A stretch of DNA of 37,395 nucleotides from Tahibacter harae (GCF_024437735.1 NZ_JANFQO010000034.1:1-37395); one strand, 5' to 3'. Positions 18,127-26,384 are shown, counted from the first letter of the stretch. Notes: generated by a model not told the origin, from the letters alone. Program-made: numbers and translations.

Positions 18127-18810
18127 TCAGTCCAGCGGGTAGCGCGTGACCGAAGCGGTGATGGCCTCGGCGATGAGCTTGAGGAAGACCGTGCCCATGC
18201 CCGGATGGAAGCGGTCCATGTCGCGGCTGCCTATGGCCAGCATGCCCAGGCCGTTGACCGGCATCAGCACGGCCGACAGCACTTCGTCCGCGCGCGCGCC
18301 GAACAGTGCCGCCAGCTTGTCCGGCTGCAGGCGGCCGCACAGCGGTTCGTTGCGCTGCAGGAATTCGGCGAAGGCGGGCAGGCCGGCCTTGCCGGCGGGT
18401 TCCAGCAGCAGCCATTCGTTGGTCGCGAGGCTCTGGCTGCGGCCGAACAGCACGATACGCACGAGGTCGGTGTGGAAATCCTCGGTCAGCCCGGCGACGA
18501 CGCGGTTGAGGCTGTCGCCCAGCGACGTCGCACGCATCAGCGAGAGCGTCAGCGTGTGCACGCGGATCATCAGCTGTTCGTTCTCGTGGGCAATCTCGAT
18601 TAGTTCGCGCAGGCGGCGGTTCAGCTCGCGGTTCTTGTCGCGCAGCACGTCGAGCTGGTAGCTGGCCAGCGAGGCCGCCGCGCCCTGGTCGCGCGGCAGG
18701 CGCAGCGCCATGGCCAGGTCGGGAAATTCGTTGAGGAATTCCGGATGGCGGCGCAGATAGCTCGCCACTTCCATCGCGGTCAGTCCGTCCTTCAGGCTCA
18801 GGTCGCTCAT
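18127..18810 (-). CDS. DUF484 family protein (YigA-like)
   Basis: A 227-residue cytoplasmic protein of the DUF484 family, which has a GAF-like fold and no established biochemical role. The N-terminal signature VASYLRRHPEFLNEFPDLA is clear. A coiled-coil stretch follows (about 45-85, including DKNRELNRRLRELIEIAHENE), then the GAF-like part with LMPVNGLGMLAIGSRDMDRFHPGMGT near the C-terminus. The start codon overlaps the dapF stop by four bases (ATGA type), indicating translational coupling. E. coli yigA lies between dapF and xerC in the same way. The link to XerC or DapF function is unknown. Confidence 0.93.
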   Translation of the reverse strand: MSDLSLKDGLTAMEVASYLRRHPEFLNEFPDLAMALRLPRDQGAAASLASYQLDVLRDKNRELNRRLRELIEIAHENEQLMIRVHTLTLSLMRATSLGDSLNRVVAGLTEDFHTDLVRIVLFGRSQSLATNEWLLLEPAGKAGLPAFAEFLQRNEPLCGRLQPDKLAALFGARADEVLSAVLMPVNGLGMLAIGSRDMDRFHPGMGTVFLKLIAEAITASVTRYPLD

Positions 18811-19658
18811 AGGTGATAGTTCCCATCGAAAACGAAGGCGGCCGGGCCGGTCATCCACACCGGCCGGCCCGGGCCGGCCCAGGAGATTTCCAGCAGGCCG
18901 CCGGGCAGATGCACACGGACCTCGCTGCCGCAGCGGCCGCGCTGGTGCAGCACCACGGCCGCGGCGCAGGCGCCGCTGCCGCAGGCCTGGGTCTCGCCCA
19001 CGCCGCGCTCCCACACGCGCAGGCGGATCTCGTCCGGCGCCAGCACTTCGGCGAAGCCGATGTTGGCGCGGTCGGGGAAATCGGTATGGTTTTCCAGCGC
19101 CGGGCCCCACTCTGCCACCGGCGCCCGGCCGGCCGCGGCGACTTCGATCACGGCATGCGGATTGCCCATCGAGACTGCGCCGAATTCGACCCGCGCGCCG
19201 CCCAGTTCGCGCGCGTACAGCGGCGCGGCGACGGCTTCGCGCAGCGGGATCGCGGCGGGCGTGAAATCGGGTATACCCATGTCCACGCGCACGCGGCCGT
19301 CGGCGAGGATTTCCACCGTGACCGCGCCGGACGGACTCTGCAGCCGGGTCAGGCCCGGACCCAGCGCGCCGTCGCGGCGCAGCCAGGCGGCGACGCAGCG
19401 CACGCCGTTGCCGCACTGGCCGGCTTCGCTGCCGTCGCGGTTGTAGATGCCGTAACGGAAGGCGCAGGCCGGGTCGCGGGCGGGTTCGATGGTCAGCAGC
19501 TGGTCGAAGCCGACGCCGATGTGGCGGTCGCCCAGGCGCGCGATGGCGGCGGCGTCCAGCGGCAGCGGCTGGCGGCGGCAGTCGATCACGACGAAATCGT
19601 TGCCGGCGCCGTGCATTTTGCTAAAAGGCAACAAATCCGGCCGAGGCGCGGCGTTCAC
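18807..19658 (-). CDS. dapF: Diaminopimelate epimerase
   Basis: Interconverts LL- and meso-diaminopimelate for lysine and peptidoglycan synthesis, without a cofactor, using two cysteines. Both are present: C82 in QCGNGVRC and C226 in ACGSGACA. The N-terminal KMHGAGNDFVVID and the central SMGNPHAVIEV are further family signatures. At 283 residues it is slightly longer than E. coli DapF (274) because of an N-terminal extension of several residues. The ATG overlaps the lptM stop by four bases and its own stop overlaps the DUF484 start by four bases, so the three genes form one tightly coupled operon. Confidence 0.97.
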   Translation of the reverse strand: MNAAPRPDLLPFSKMHGAGNDFVVIDCRRQPLPLDAAAIARLGDRHIGVGFDQLLTIEPARDPACAFRYGIYNRDGSEAGQCGNGVRCVAAWLRRDGALGPGLTRLQSPSGAVTVEILADGRVRVDMGIPDFTPAAIPLREAVAAPLYARELGGARVEFGAVSMGNPHAVIEVAAAGRAPVAEWGPALENHTDFPDRANIGFAEVLAPDEIRLRVWERGVGETQACGSGACAAAVVLHQRGRCGSEVRVHLPGGLLEISWAGPGRPVWMTGPAAFVFDGNYHL

Positions 19659-19783
19659 TGGGCGGCTTCGCTCTTGGCCGGGGCGGGCGTGGTGCCGGGT
19701 TTGACCAGGTCGCCCTTGTTGCCGCAGGCGGCCAGGGTCAGGAGCAGGGTCAGAAGCAGCGCGGCGCGGATAATTCCAGGCAT
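19655..19783 (-). CDS. lptM: Small lipoprotein, LPS translocon maturation chaperone LptM (YifL-like)
   Basis: A 42-residue lipoprotein. The signal segment LLLTLLLTLAAC ends in a lipobox with the acylated cysteine at 20, directly followed by GNKGDL, the conserved start of mature LptM/YifL proteins, and then a Pro/Ala-rich tail. In E. coli LptM helps oxidative assembly of LptD in the outer membrane. ATG 19783 is preceded by AAGG at a spacing of seven and gives a proper signal peptide; the open frame beyond it is not signal-like. It is the first gene of the operon with dapF, with which it overlaps by four bases, the same arrangement as yifL-dapF in enterobacteria. Confidence 0.9.
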   Translation of the reverse strand: MPGIIRAALLLTLLLTLAACGNKGDLVKPGTTPAPAKSEAAQ

Positions 19784-19840
19784 GTCAGAACCTTGGCGTA
19801 AAGATGGCGCGGCTGCGGATGCGGCCGTCGCGAGGGATGC

Positions 19841-19848
19841 AGTATAAC
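19841..19848. promoter_or_regulatory. Bidirectional -10-like element
   Basis: AGTATAAC in the 94-base gap between divergent genes reads TATAAC on the plus strand (toward the 225-residue membrane protein) and TATACT on the minus strand (toward lptM-dapF). Both are good sigma-70 -10 matches in a GC-rich context. No matching -35 hexamer is seen on either side, so this is tentative. Confidence 0.4.
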
Positions 19849-19877
19849 GAGGCCCATCCCGGGTACGGCGATCCCCC

Positions 19878-20555
19878 ATGCTGTTTGAGATTCCCGCCCT
19901 GCTTCCCGCCGTCGCCGCCGGCCTGTTCGGCCTGGCCGCGCTGGCCCAGGCCTTCGCCGTGCGCCGGCGCTGGCGCCAGCGCCGGCGTCTGTCGGCCTGT
20001 CATCGCGGCGCGTGGCTGCTGAGCCTGATCCTGCTCGCGCTGCTGGCCTGCGCCCTGTCGCTGTCGCTGGATGGCTACCAGCGTCTGGTCGCCGAGGAAC
20101 CCGTTGCCACTGTCGGCGTACTTGCCTTCGGTCCGCAGCAGTGGGCGGTGCGGGTGGATCTCGCCGACGGCAGCCACGAGAGCGTGCAACTGGCCGGCGA
20201 CGACTGGCAGCTGGATGCGCGCGTGATCAAGTGGACGCCGCGCGCGGTCAGCCTGGGCGCGCAGCCGCTGTACCGGGTCGAGCGTCTCAGCGGCCGCTGG
20301 CGCGACACCGCCAAGGCCCAGTCCACTCCGCCCAGCGTCGCCGCGCTCGGCGGCGACGGCGTGCTGGACCTGTGGCAGCTCAAGCGCCAGTACCCGGCCT
20401 GGCTGCCCTGGGTCGATGCGGATTTCGGCAGCGCTGCCTATATGCCGCTGATCGACGGCGCGCGCTACCAGGTCACCCTGGCTGCGGCCGGCGGACTGGT
20501 GGCGCGGCCGGCGGATGAGCAGACCAGGGCCAAGCTGGAGGCGTCGGGCTGGTAG
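19878..20555 (+). CDS. Conserved-looking membrane-anchored protein of unknown function
   Basis: A 225-residue protein with two N-terminal hydrophobic helices (about 3-25 and 46-66) separated by a very basic loop (RRRWRQRRRL), so the loop should be cytoplasmic and both ends periplasmic. The rest, about 160 residues, looks like a soluble periplasmic beta-rich domain (FGPQQWAVRVDLADGSHESVQL). No catalytic motif is recognised. Similar proteins in Xanthomonadales are sometimes labelled efflux-related in annotations, for which I see no support in the sequence. It is divergent from lptM and convergent with the UPF0316 gene. The ribosome binding site is weak; the start is set by the first helix. Confidence 0.75.
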   Translation: MLFEIPALLPAVAAGLFGLAALAQAFAVRRRWRQRRRLSACHRGAWLLSLILLALLACALSLSLDGYQRLVAEEPVATVGVLAFGPQQWAVRVDLADGSHESVQLAGDDWQLDARVIKWTPRAVSLGAQPLYRVERLSGRWRDTAKAQSTPPSVAALGGDGVLDLWQLKRQYPAWLPWVDADFGSAAYMPLIDGARYQVTLAAAGGLVARPADEQTRAKLEASGW

Positions 20556-20689
20556 CCGCCGCAGCGACTTGTGCCGGCGCGGCAAATCCCGGCGTCGGAT
20601 TCGTCACGCTGCAACGCGCGGCATGGTTTTGCGGGAATACATCGGCGCCGGCGATGTGCTGCACGGCGTCTGCCGCGCAGCGGCCTGCG

Positions 20690-21277
20690 CTACTTGCGCT
20701 TGGAACGCAGCGCTATCCCCGGCGCCGCGCCGGCGTCCAGCGCATGCACATCCTCGCCATGGCAGGACTTCACATCGGTAATTGTGTAGATGGCGGCGGG
20801 ATCCAGCTCATGCACCAGGCGCAGCAGCTCGGGCATACGGCGGCGCCTGTCGACCACGTAGAGCACTTGCACCGAGGCTGCACCGCGGTGTCTGCCGGCC
20901 AGTTCCACCACCGAATAGCCGCGCCTGGTCAGCGCCTCGGCCAAGTTGCAGGAAGCGCAGTAGGAAATGATGCGGGCGAGTTCGCGGCCCACGCCCAGGC
21001 GGCGTTCGAGCGTGATGCCGACATAGTTGCCGGTGGCGTAGCCGGCGGCATAGGCGATGACCAGGTACCAGTGATCGACGTGGCCGATCACCTTGCTCGC
21101 GGCGATGATCCAGATGGCTGCCTCGCAGAAGCCGATCAGCGCGGCGAGCAGGCGGTAGCCGCGGAAGCCGACCAGGATGCGGATGGTGCCGAAGGTGACG
21201 TCGACGATGCGGGCGCAGAAGATCGCCAGCGCAAGCACGGCGGGATAGGTTTCGATCAGGTAGAGCAGGGTCTGCAT
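20690..21277 (-). CDS. UPF0316 / DUF2179 membrane protein
   Basis: A 195-residue protein with three predicted transmembrane helices (about 10-30, 38-58, 62-82). The UPF0316 signature RIVDVTFGTIRILVGFRGYR is followed by a GNYVGITLERRLG stretch and a C-terminal cytoplasmic DUF2179 domain (about 105-180: RRGYSVVELAGRHR, VLYVVDRRR, IYTITDVK). DUF2179 is also the C-terminal domain of YitT-type proteins. The molecular function is unknown. ATG 21277 starts five bases after the thioredoxin-like gene ends, so the GNAT, thioredoxin-like and UPF0316 genes are probably one transcript. Confidence 0.88.
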   Translation of the reverse strand: MQTLLYLIETYPAVLALAIFCARIVDVTFGTIRILVGFRGYRLLAALIGFCEAAIWIIAASKVIGHVDHWYLVIAYAAGYATGNYVGITLERRLGVGRELARIISYCASCNLAEALTRRGYSVVELAGRHRGAASVQVLYVVDRRRRMPELLRLVHELDPAAIYTITDVKSCHGEDVHALDAGAAPGIALRSKRK

Positions 21278-21282
21278 GGCGG

Positions 21283-21861
21283 TCAGCGGAGGGTCTGGCG
21301 CAGGATCTTCTGGGCGACCGGATCGGCTTCCACCGTGATCCAGACGAAGCGCCGGCCACTGGCCGCGGTCATCAGCTTGTGCAGCTCGCCCAGCGCGGTG
21401 CCGCAGGGCAGGCACCATTTGGCCCAGTAGGTCAGCACGACCACGTCGCCGGGCTGCAGCGCCGGTGCGGCCAGCGGCTGGCCGCTGCTGTCGTTGATGC
21501 GTTCGAGCAGGTCGGAAAACTTCAGCTTGTCCAGCGGCCGCTCGCGCAGCAGGGCCTTGTCGAAGCGGCCGGGCAGGCGGTTGTCCCAGCCTATGGCGTG
21601 CAGCACATGGCCGGTGCCTTCGACGAAGACGGTGATGCGCGGCAGGCGCAGGCCGGCGGATTCCCAGGAATGCAGGGCGCGCTTTTCCATCACCGCTTCG
21701 GTCAGCTGCACGTTCGGCGGCATCAGCCCGGCGGCGGCGACGGAGACTTCCTTTTTCGTGTCCGCGTCGCCGCCGCTGGGCGGCTGCGCCGTGTCCTTGG
21801 CTTCGGGCGGCGCGGCTGCGCCGGCCAGGTTCAGCAGGGCGAGCAGGGCTAGGGTTTTCAT
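21283..21861 (-). CDS. Exported thioredoxin-like protein with a CLPC motif
   Basis: A 192-residue protein with a short signal peptide (about 1-16, NLAGAAA) and a WCLPC redox motif at 149-153 inside YWAKWCLPCGTALGELHKL, typical of thioredoxin-fold proteins. The thioredoxin-like part occupies roughly residues 130-192 and is short: after the motif only about 40 residues remain, so the usual cis-proline strand and last helix are partial or altered. The about 110 residues before it (LPRITVFVEGTGHVLHAIGWDN) are not recognised and contain no cysteine. The likely location is the periplasm. It overlaps the GNAT gene by four bases upstream and is five bases from the UPF0316 gene downstream. Confidence 0.8.
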   Translation of the reverse strand: MKTLALLALLNLAGAAAPPEAKDTAQPPSGGDADTKKEVSVAAAGLMPPNVQLTEAVMEKRALHSWESAGLRLPRITVFVEGTGHVLHAIGWDNRLPGRFDKALLRERPLDKLKFSDLLERINDSSGQPLAAPALQPGDVVVLTYWAKWCLPCGTALGELHKLMTAASGRRFVWITVEADPVAQKILRQTLR

Positions 21862-22334
21862 GGCGGCGGGGAGGCGATCAGGGATTTTTCGTAGCGCCAG
21901 GCATCGGCGCCGTCGTCGTAATACGCGGCCAGCTCGGCGATGCGGCGGTAGCCGTGTTTCTCGTACAGCTGCACGGCGGCGGCATTGTCGCGGCGCACTT
22001 CCAGGCGCAGGCGTGCGGCGCCGCGGCGGCGGGCCTCGGCCTCCGCGGCCTGCAGCAGGGCCTTGCCTATGCCGCGGCCGCGCGCGGCCGCGGCGGTCGC
22101 CAGCGAGTACAGCCGTGCCAGCGCCGAACCGCGGCGGAAGAACAGCAGGGCCGAGCCGAGCAGCGCGCCCGCATCCTCCGCCAGCAGCACCGCGGCGCCG
22201 GGACTGGCCAGATGGCGGCGGTACTGGCGCGGACTCATGCGGTCGTAGCTGAAGCTGGCCTGTTCCAGCGCGACCAGGGCAGCGAGGTCGGCAGGTCCGG
22301 CACGGCGCACGGTGTAGGTAGCGGGAATGGACAC
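21858..22334 (-). CDS. GNAT family N-acetyltransferase (RimI-like)
   Basis: A 158-residue acetyl-CoA-dependent acyltransferase. Beta1-alpha1 is YTVRRAGPADLAALVALEQASF. The acetyl-CoA pyrophosphate loop is RGRGIGKALL after LYSLATAAAA, and the C-terminal VRRDNAAAVQLYEKHGYRRI is the classic GNAT end. The closest look is to RimI-type N-alpha acetyltransferases, but substrate cannot be assigned. I use GTG 22334 as start because it directly precedes the first strand; upstream residues in the same frame are Arg/Pro-rich. Its stop overlaps the thioredoxin-like gene by four bases. It is divergent from the RimK-like ligase gene, an interesting pairing because such ligases are elsewhere found beside GNAT-peptidase fusions. 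Confidence 0.85.
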   Translation of the reverse strand: MSIPATYTVRRAGPADLAALVALEQASFSYDRMSPRQYRRHLASPGAAVLLAEDAGALLGSALLFFRRGSALARLYSLATAAAARGRGIGKALLQAAEAEARRRGAARLRLEVRRDNAAAVQLYEKHGYRRIAELAAYYDDGADAWRYEKSLIASPPP

Positions 22335-22362
22335 GGCGCGCAGCCTAGCAGGGCTGCGCCCG

Positions 22363-22384
22363 CGCTGCTGCGATTGCAGCAGCG
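22363..22384. other. Small hairpin in the GNAT/RimK-like divergent gap
   Basis: A perfect 9-bp inverted repeat CGCTGCTGC/GCAGCAGCG with loop GATT lies in the 262-base gap between the divergent GNAT and ATP-grasp genes. Since neither gene ends here it is not expected to be a terminator; it could be an operator or part of a 5' leader. Nothing else recognisable is seen in this gap. Confidence 0.4.
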
Positions 22385-22596
22385 GACCGGCGCGGCGGCG
22401 CACCGTTTCAGCGCGCGGCTGAACCGCGGCCGCACGGCGATTGCGCATTCCCGGCCGGGGAACCAATCCGGCGTGCCGTGCTCACAGCCCCTGTGTCAAA
22501 CTCGCGCCGCTCGCCGCAACCTCATCCGCCCGCTCCCCCTATGCCCGACCCTGCCACGGCGTCCGCGATGCGCGGCGCACTCCGCCTCCGCCGCCC

Positions 22597-24078
22597 ATGA
22601 GCCGCCTCGTCATCGTCGTGGAAAAAGCCTCGGACTGGAGTTCCTACCATCCGTCCGAAAACGTCATGGCCGCGAGCGACTACCTGCGCGAGCCGCTGTC
22701 CGGCGACGAGGAGCGCACCCAGGTCATCAACCTGTGCCGCAGCTACAAATACCTGGGCACCGGCTATTACGTCTCGCTGCTGGCCGAGGCGCGCGGGCAC
22801 AAGGTGATTCCGTCGGTGCGCACGATCAACGATCTGCGCCGGCGCTCGCTGTACGGCCTGGATATCGAGGACCTCAACCAGAAACTCAGCCGCTTCCTGC
22901 CGGATTCGCGCGACACCACGGATTTCGGCCTGCAGGTGTATTTCGGCGAGACCAGCTACGGCCCGCTGCAGGACCTGGCGCGGCAGGTGTTTGAAACCTT
23001 TCCCTGTCCCATCCTGCGCATCGAGTTCGAACGCGAACGCGAATGGCGCATCTCGGCGATCAAGCCCACCGGCCTGCACACGCTGAACGATCCGCAGGAA
23101 GATGCCTTCGCCGACGCGCTGGACCGCTTCTCCAAGAAGCTGTGGCGCAAGCCGCGCGCGCGGCGCAAATACCGCTACGACATCGCCATGCTGCACGACC
23201 CCGCCGAGGCCATGCCGCCGTCGAACAAGCGTGCGCTGAAATCCTTCATCGAGGCCGGCAAGGGCCTGGGCATCGAAGTCGATCCGATCACACGCAACGA
23301 CTACAGCCGCCTGGCCGAGTACGACGGCCTGTTCATCCGCGAGACCACGGCGCTGGACAACCACACCTACCGCTTCGCCAACAAGGCGGAGAAGGAAGGC
23401 ATGGTGGTGATGGACGACCCGACCTCGATCCTGCGCTGCACCAACAAGATCTACCTGCACGACCTGCTGCGCGCACGCAAGCTGCCCACGCCCAAGAGCG
23501 AGATCCTGTTCCGCGACGACGCCAAGCGCCTGGCGGAGCTGCCGGCGCTGCTGGGCTTTCCCATCGTGCTGAAGATCCCGGACGGCTCGTTCTCGCGCGG
23601 TATCGTCAAGGTGGAAAATGCGGAAGAGTTGAAAAAGGGCGCCGAAGACCTGTTCCAGCACACGGCGCTGGTGATCGCCCAGGAATATCTCTACACCGAG
23701 TTCGACTGGCGCATAGGCGTACTGAACAAGGAGCCGCTGTACGCCTGCCAGTATTTCATGTCGCGCGGCCACTGGCAGATCTACAACCACGGCGCGCGCG
23801 GCACGGCCAAGTCCGGCGGCTTCAAGACCTTGCCGGTGCGCGAGGCGCCGCCCGAAATCGTGCGCCTGGCGCTCAAGGCCACCGCGCTGATCGGTGATGG
23901 CCTTTACGGCGTGGATCTCAAGCAGGCCGGCAGCCGCAACGTGGTGATCGAGGTGAACGACAATCCCTCGATCGACGCGGGCGTGGAGGATGAGTACCTG
24001 GGCGAGGACCTCTACCGCCGCATCATGGAGGAATTCCTGCGGCGGCTGGAGCGCAAGCGCCTGGGGATCACGGACTGA
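22597..24078 (+). CDS. RimK family ATP-grasp ligase with RLAN N-terminal domain
   Basis: A 493-residue protein. Residues about 1-160 form the RimK-like N-terminal (RLAN) domain, starting SRLVIVVEKASDWSSYHPSE and including RSYKYLGTGYYVSLLAEARGH. The ATP-grasp domain follows, with YDGLFIRETTALDNHTYRFA, the nucleotide-binding FPIVLKIPDGSFSRGIVKV and the metal-binding C-terminus VIEVNDNPSIDAGVED. RimK relatives add glutamate or other amino acids to a protein, peptide or cofactor; the acceptor here is unknown. ATG 22597 matches the family start; the longer open frame from 22441 is not family-like. It is divergent from the GNAT gene and convergent with a small membrane protein gene. Confidence 0.9.
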   Translation: MSRLVIVVEKASDWSSYHPSENVMAASDYLREPLSGDEERTQVINLCRSYKYLGTGYYVSLLAEARGHKVIPSVRTINDLRRRSLYGLDIEDLNQKLSRFLPDSRDTTDFGLQVYFGETSYGPLQDLARQVFETFPCPILRIEFEREREWRISAIKPTGLHTLNDPQEDAFADALDRFSKKLWRKPRARRKYRYDIAMLHDPAEAMPPSNKRALKSFIEAGKGLGIEVDPITRNDYSRLAEYDGLFIRETTALDNHTYRFANKAEKEGMVVMDDPTSILRCTNKIYLHDLLRARKLPTPKSEILFRDDAKRLAELPALLGFPIVLKIPDGSFSRGIVKVENAEELKKGAEDLFQHTALVIAQEYLYTEFDWRIGVLNKEPLYACQYFMSRGHWQIYNHGARGTAKSGGFKTLPVREAPPEIVRLALKATALIGDGLYGVDLKQAGSRNVVIEVNDNPSIDAGVEDEYLGEDLYRRIMEEFLRRLERKRLGITD

Positions 24079-24108
24079 GATTGCGCGATCCGGCGATCCC
24101 GGATCGGG

Positions 24109-24459
24109 TCAGCGCCGCAGTTTCCTCGCCTGCGGCCGCATCCTGGCGTGGAGCCATCCCTGGCGCCGGTCGAACGGGCTTCCTGCCCCGGCCACGCCGG
24201 AAACACGCGGCGCGAACAGACCGACGAGGATGGCCTGTGCGCGCCGCGCCAACAGCTGGCGACGTTGCATCGCCCACATCAGTACAGGTGCACCCACGAG
24301 CCAGTAGGCGAGCCAGCCGAATTCCGGCGAGTGCGCGCGCGCTGCGGGCAGCAGCAGGACGCCGGCGAGGCCGCAGTACAGCCATCCGCCGATGCAGCGG
24401 GCGATCAGGGTGGATTCGTGCGCCGCATCGGTGGCATGGGTTGACGGGGACTGGCTCAT
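24109..24459 (-). CDS. Small membrane protein of unknown function
   Basis: A 116-residue protein with two hydrophobic helices (about 22-42, CIGGWLYCGLAGVLLLPAAR, and 47-64, FGWLAYWLVGAPVLMWAM). A basic C-terminal tail of about 50 residues follows (QRRQLLARRAQAI and a final RKLRR). I do not recognise a family. The hydrophobic pattern and the convergent arrangement with the RimK-like gene make it a likely real gene, but there is no clear ribosome binding site and it could be start-shifted. It is divergent from the antiporter gene with a 110-base gap. Confidence 0.6.
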   Translation of the reverse strand: MSQSPSTHATDAAHESTLIARCIGGWLYCGLAGVLLLPAARAHSPEFGWLAYWLVGAPVLMWAMQRRQLLARRAQAILVGLFAPRVSGVAGAGSPFDRRQGWLHARMRPQARKLRR

Positions 24460-24538
24460 GGCGTTCTCGGCTCGTGGGTGCCAGGCCAGTTTCGCGCCGG
24501 GCGGTCTCAGATCCTGCGAGCCCGCAAAACGCGCATGA

Positions 24539-24563
24539 CATAATCGGGGTCGAACCCGGGAGG
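24539..24563 (+). promoter_or_regulatory. Possible -10 box and ribosome binding site of the antiporter gene
   Basis: CATAAT (24539-24544) is a 5/6 match to the -10 consensus, and GGGAGG (24558-24563) is a strong ribosome binding site six bases before GTG 24570. The latter decides the start of the antiporter gene, because there is no ATG near the first membrane helix. No -35 box is convincing, and the implied 5' leader would be only about 20 bases. Confidence 0.45.
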
Positions 24564-24569
24564 CCGCGC

Positions 24570-26384
24570 GTGGAAAACCATTCCATCCTGCAATACATCG
24601 TCGTGCTGCTGGCCGCCGCGGTGATCGCCGTGCCCATCGCCAAGAAGTTCGAGCTGGGCGCGGTGCTGGGCTATCTCATCGCCGGCGCGGTGATAGGGCC
24701 GGCGGGCCTGAAGCTGCTGCAGAACCCGGAGCAGATCAGCCATATCTCCGAGCTGGGCGTGGTGCTGCTGCTGTTCGTGATCGGCCTGGAGCTGTCGCCG
24801 CAGCGCCTGTGGGTGATGCGCAAGGCGGTGTTCGGCGCCGGCCTGGCGCAGGTGCTGCTGACGGCCGGCATCATTGCCGCCCTGGCGGCCTTCGCATTCG
24901 GCATCGCCCCCAAGGCGGGAGTCATCATAGGCCTGGGCCTGGCCCTGTCCTCCACCGCCCTGGGCCTGCAACTGCTGGCCGAACGCAAGGAGCTGACCTC
25001 GGCCCACGGCCGCCAGGGTTTCGCCATCCTGCTGTTCCAGGACCTGGCGGCCATTCCCATTCTCGCCGTGGTGCCGGTGCTGGCCATGGGCAAGGGCGTG
25101 GCGGTGAATACGGTCGAGGGCGCCAAGGTGGTCGGCACCATCGCCCTGATCGTGCTGGCCGGGCGCTATCTGCTGCGACCGGTGTTCCGCATGGTCGCCG
25201 GCACCAATATTCCCGAAGTGTTCACCGCGACCGCGCTGCTGGTCGTCATCGGCACGGCCTGGCTGATGGAGCTGGCCGGCATTTCCATGGCCCTGGGTGC
25301 CTTCCTGGCCGGCCTGCTGCTGGCCGATTCGGAATACCGCCACGAGCTGGAATCGCAGATCGAGCCGTTCAAGGGCCTGCTGCTGGGGTTGTTCTTCGTC
25401 AGCGTGGGCATGGCCGTGGACCTGGGCCTGCTGCTGCGCGAGCCCTGGCTGGTGCTGGGGCTGACCGCCGGCCTGCTCCTGCTCAAGGGCGGCGTGCTGT
25501 TCGCGGTGGGCAGCGTGATCGGCGGGCTGGACCGCTGGCAGTCGCTGTCGCTCGCGGTGGTGCTGGCGGCCGGCGGCGAGTTCGCCTTCGTCGTGTTCCA
25601 GCTCGCCGCCGGCAATGCGCTGATCGACCCGCGCGTGCACGGGCTGCTCACGCTGGTGATCTCGCTGTCCATGGCGCTGACGCCGCCGCTGCTGCTGGCG
25701 CTGGGCCAGCTGCTCACGTCGCAGACCAAGAAACCCACGCGCGAATTCGACCGCATCGACGGCGATCCGCCGCGCGTCATCATCGCCGGCTTCGGCCGCG
25801 TCGGGCAGATCGTCGCGCGCGTGCTGCGTGCGCAGAAGATCCCGTTCACCGCGCTGGAGAATTCGATAGAGCAGGTCGATGCTTCGCGCCGTTTCGGCAG
25901 CACCATCTATTTCGGCGATCCCAGCCGGCCCGAAATGCTGCGCGCCGCGCATGCGGACCGGGCCGAGATCTTCGTGCTGGCCACGGACGACCCGGAAGCC
26001 AATGTGCGCACGGCGCGCCTGGTCAAGCGCATGTATCCGAATCTCAAGATCTTCGCCCGTGCGCGCAACCGCCAGCATGCGTTCCGGCTGATGGACCTGA
26101 ATGTCGACGGCGTGGTGCGCGAGACCCTGGACGGCAGCCTGGACCTCACCCGCCAGGTGCTGGAAGCCCTGGGCCAGCCGCCGCGCGTGGCTGCCGACCG
26201 CATCGCCCGCTTCCGTGCCCACGACGAGGAACTGCTCAAGGCCCAGCACCTGGTCTATGACGATGACGCGGCGCTGATCCAGAGCGCGCAGGAGGCCCTG
26301 ACCGAACTGGAGCAGATCTTCGCTGCGGATACGTCGGCACCGGCGAACAAGGAGTGGTCGGGGGCGGCTAATCGCGAGTGGTAA
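24570..26384 (+). CDS. KefB/KefC-type monovalent cation:proton antiporter (CPA2 family)
   Basis: A 604-residue inner-membrane transporter that exchanges potassium (or another monovalent cation) for protons. About twelve transmembrane helices span residues 5-385, with family motifs LGYLIAGAVIGPAGL, ELGVVLLLFVIGLELSP and GLALSSTALGLQLL. The RCK/TrkA-N regulatory domain follows from about 400, with the nucleotide-binding motif GFGRVG at 407-412 and the acidic residue at the end of strand two (ALENSIEQVD). The C-terminal tail of about 60 residues is acidic. The length is close to E. coli KefB/KefC (601/620). In those proteins activity is gated by glutathione adducts; no kefF/kefG ancillary gene is present next to it. 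Translation begins at GTG 24570. Confidence 0.93.
   Translation: MENHSILQYIVVLLAAAVIAVPIAKKFELGAVLGYLIAGAVIGPAGLKLLQNPEQISHISELGVVLLLFVIGLELSPQRLWVMRKAVFGAGLAQVLLTAGIIAALAAFAFGIAPKAGVIIGLGLALSSTALGLQLLAERKELTSAHGRQGFAILLFQDLAAIPILAVVPVLAMGKGVAVNTVEGAKVVGTIALIVLAGRYLLRPVFRMVAGTNIPEVFTATALLVVIGTAWLMELAGISMALGAFLAGLLLADSEYRHELESQIEPFKGLLLGLFFVSVGMAVDLGLLLREPWLVLGLTAGLLLLKGGVLFAVGSVIGGLDRWQSLSLAVVLAAGGEFAFVVFQLAAGNALIDPRVHGLLTLVISLSMALTPPLLLALGQLLTSQTKKPTREFDRIDGDPPRVIIAGFGRVGQIVARVLRAQKIPFTALENSIEQVDASRRFGSTIYFGDPSRPEMLRAAHADRAEIFVLATDDPEANVRTARLVKRMYPNLKIFARARNRQHAFRLMDLNVDGVVRETLDGSLDLTRQVLEALGQPPRVAADRIARFRAHDEELLKAQHLVYDDDAALIQSAQEALTELEQIFAADTSAPANKEWSGAANREW

Noticed and set aside
20556-20689. 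Possible small gene in the convergent gap after the 225-residue membrane protein
   Set aside because: The open frames overlap neighbouring genes, have no ribosome binding site and read as Arg/Ala-rich sequence.
22335-22596. Possible tRNA or small RNA in the GNAT/RimK-like gap
   Set aside because: Only a single short hairpin is present; no cloverleaf, no TTCGA loop and no terminator are seen.
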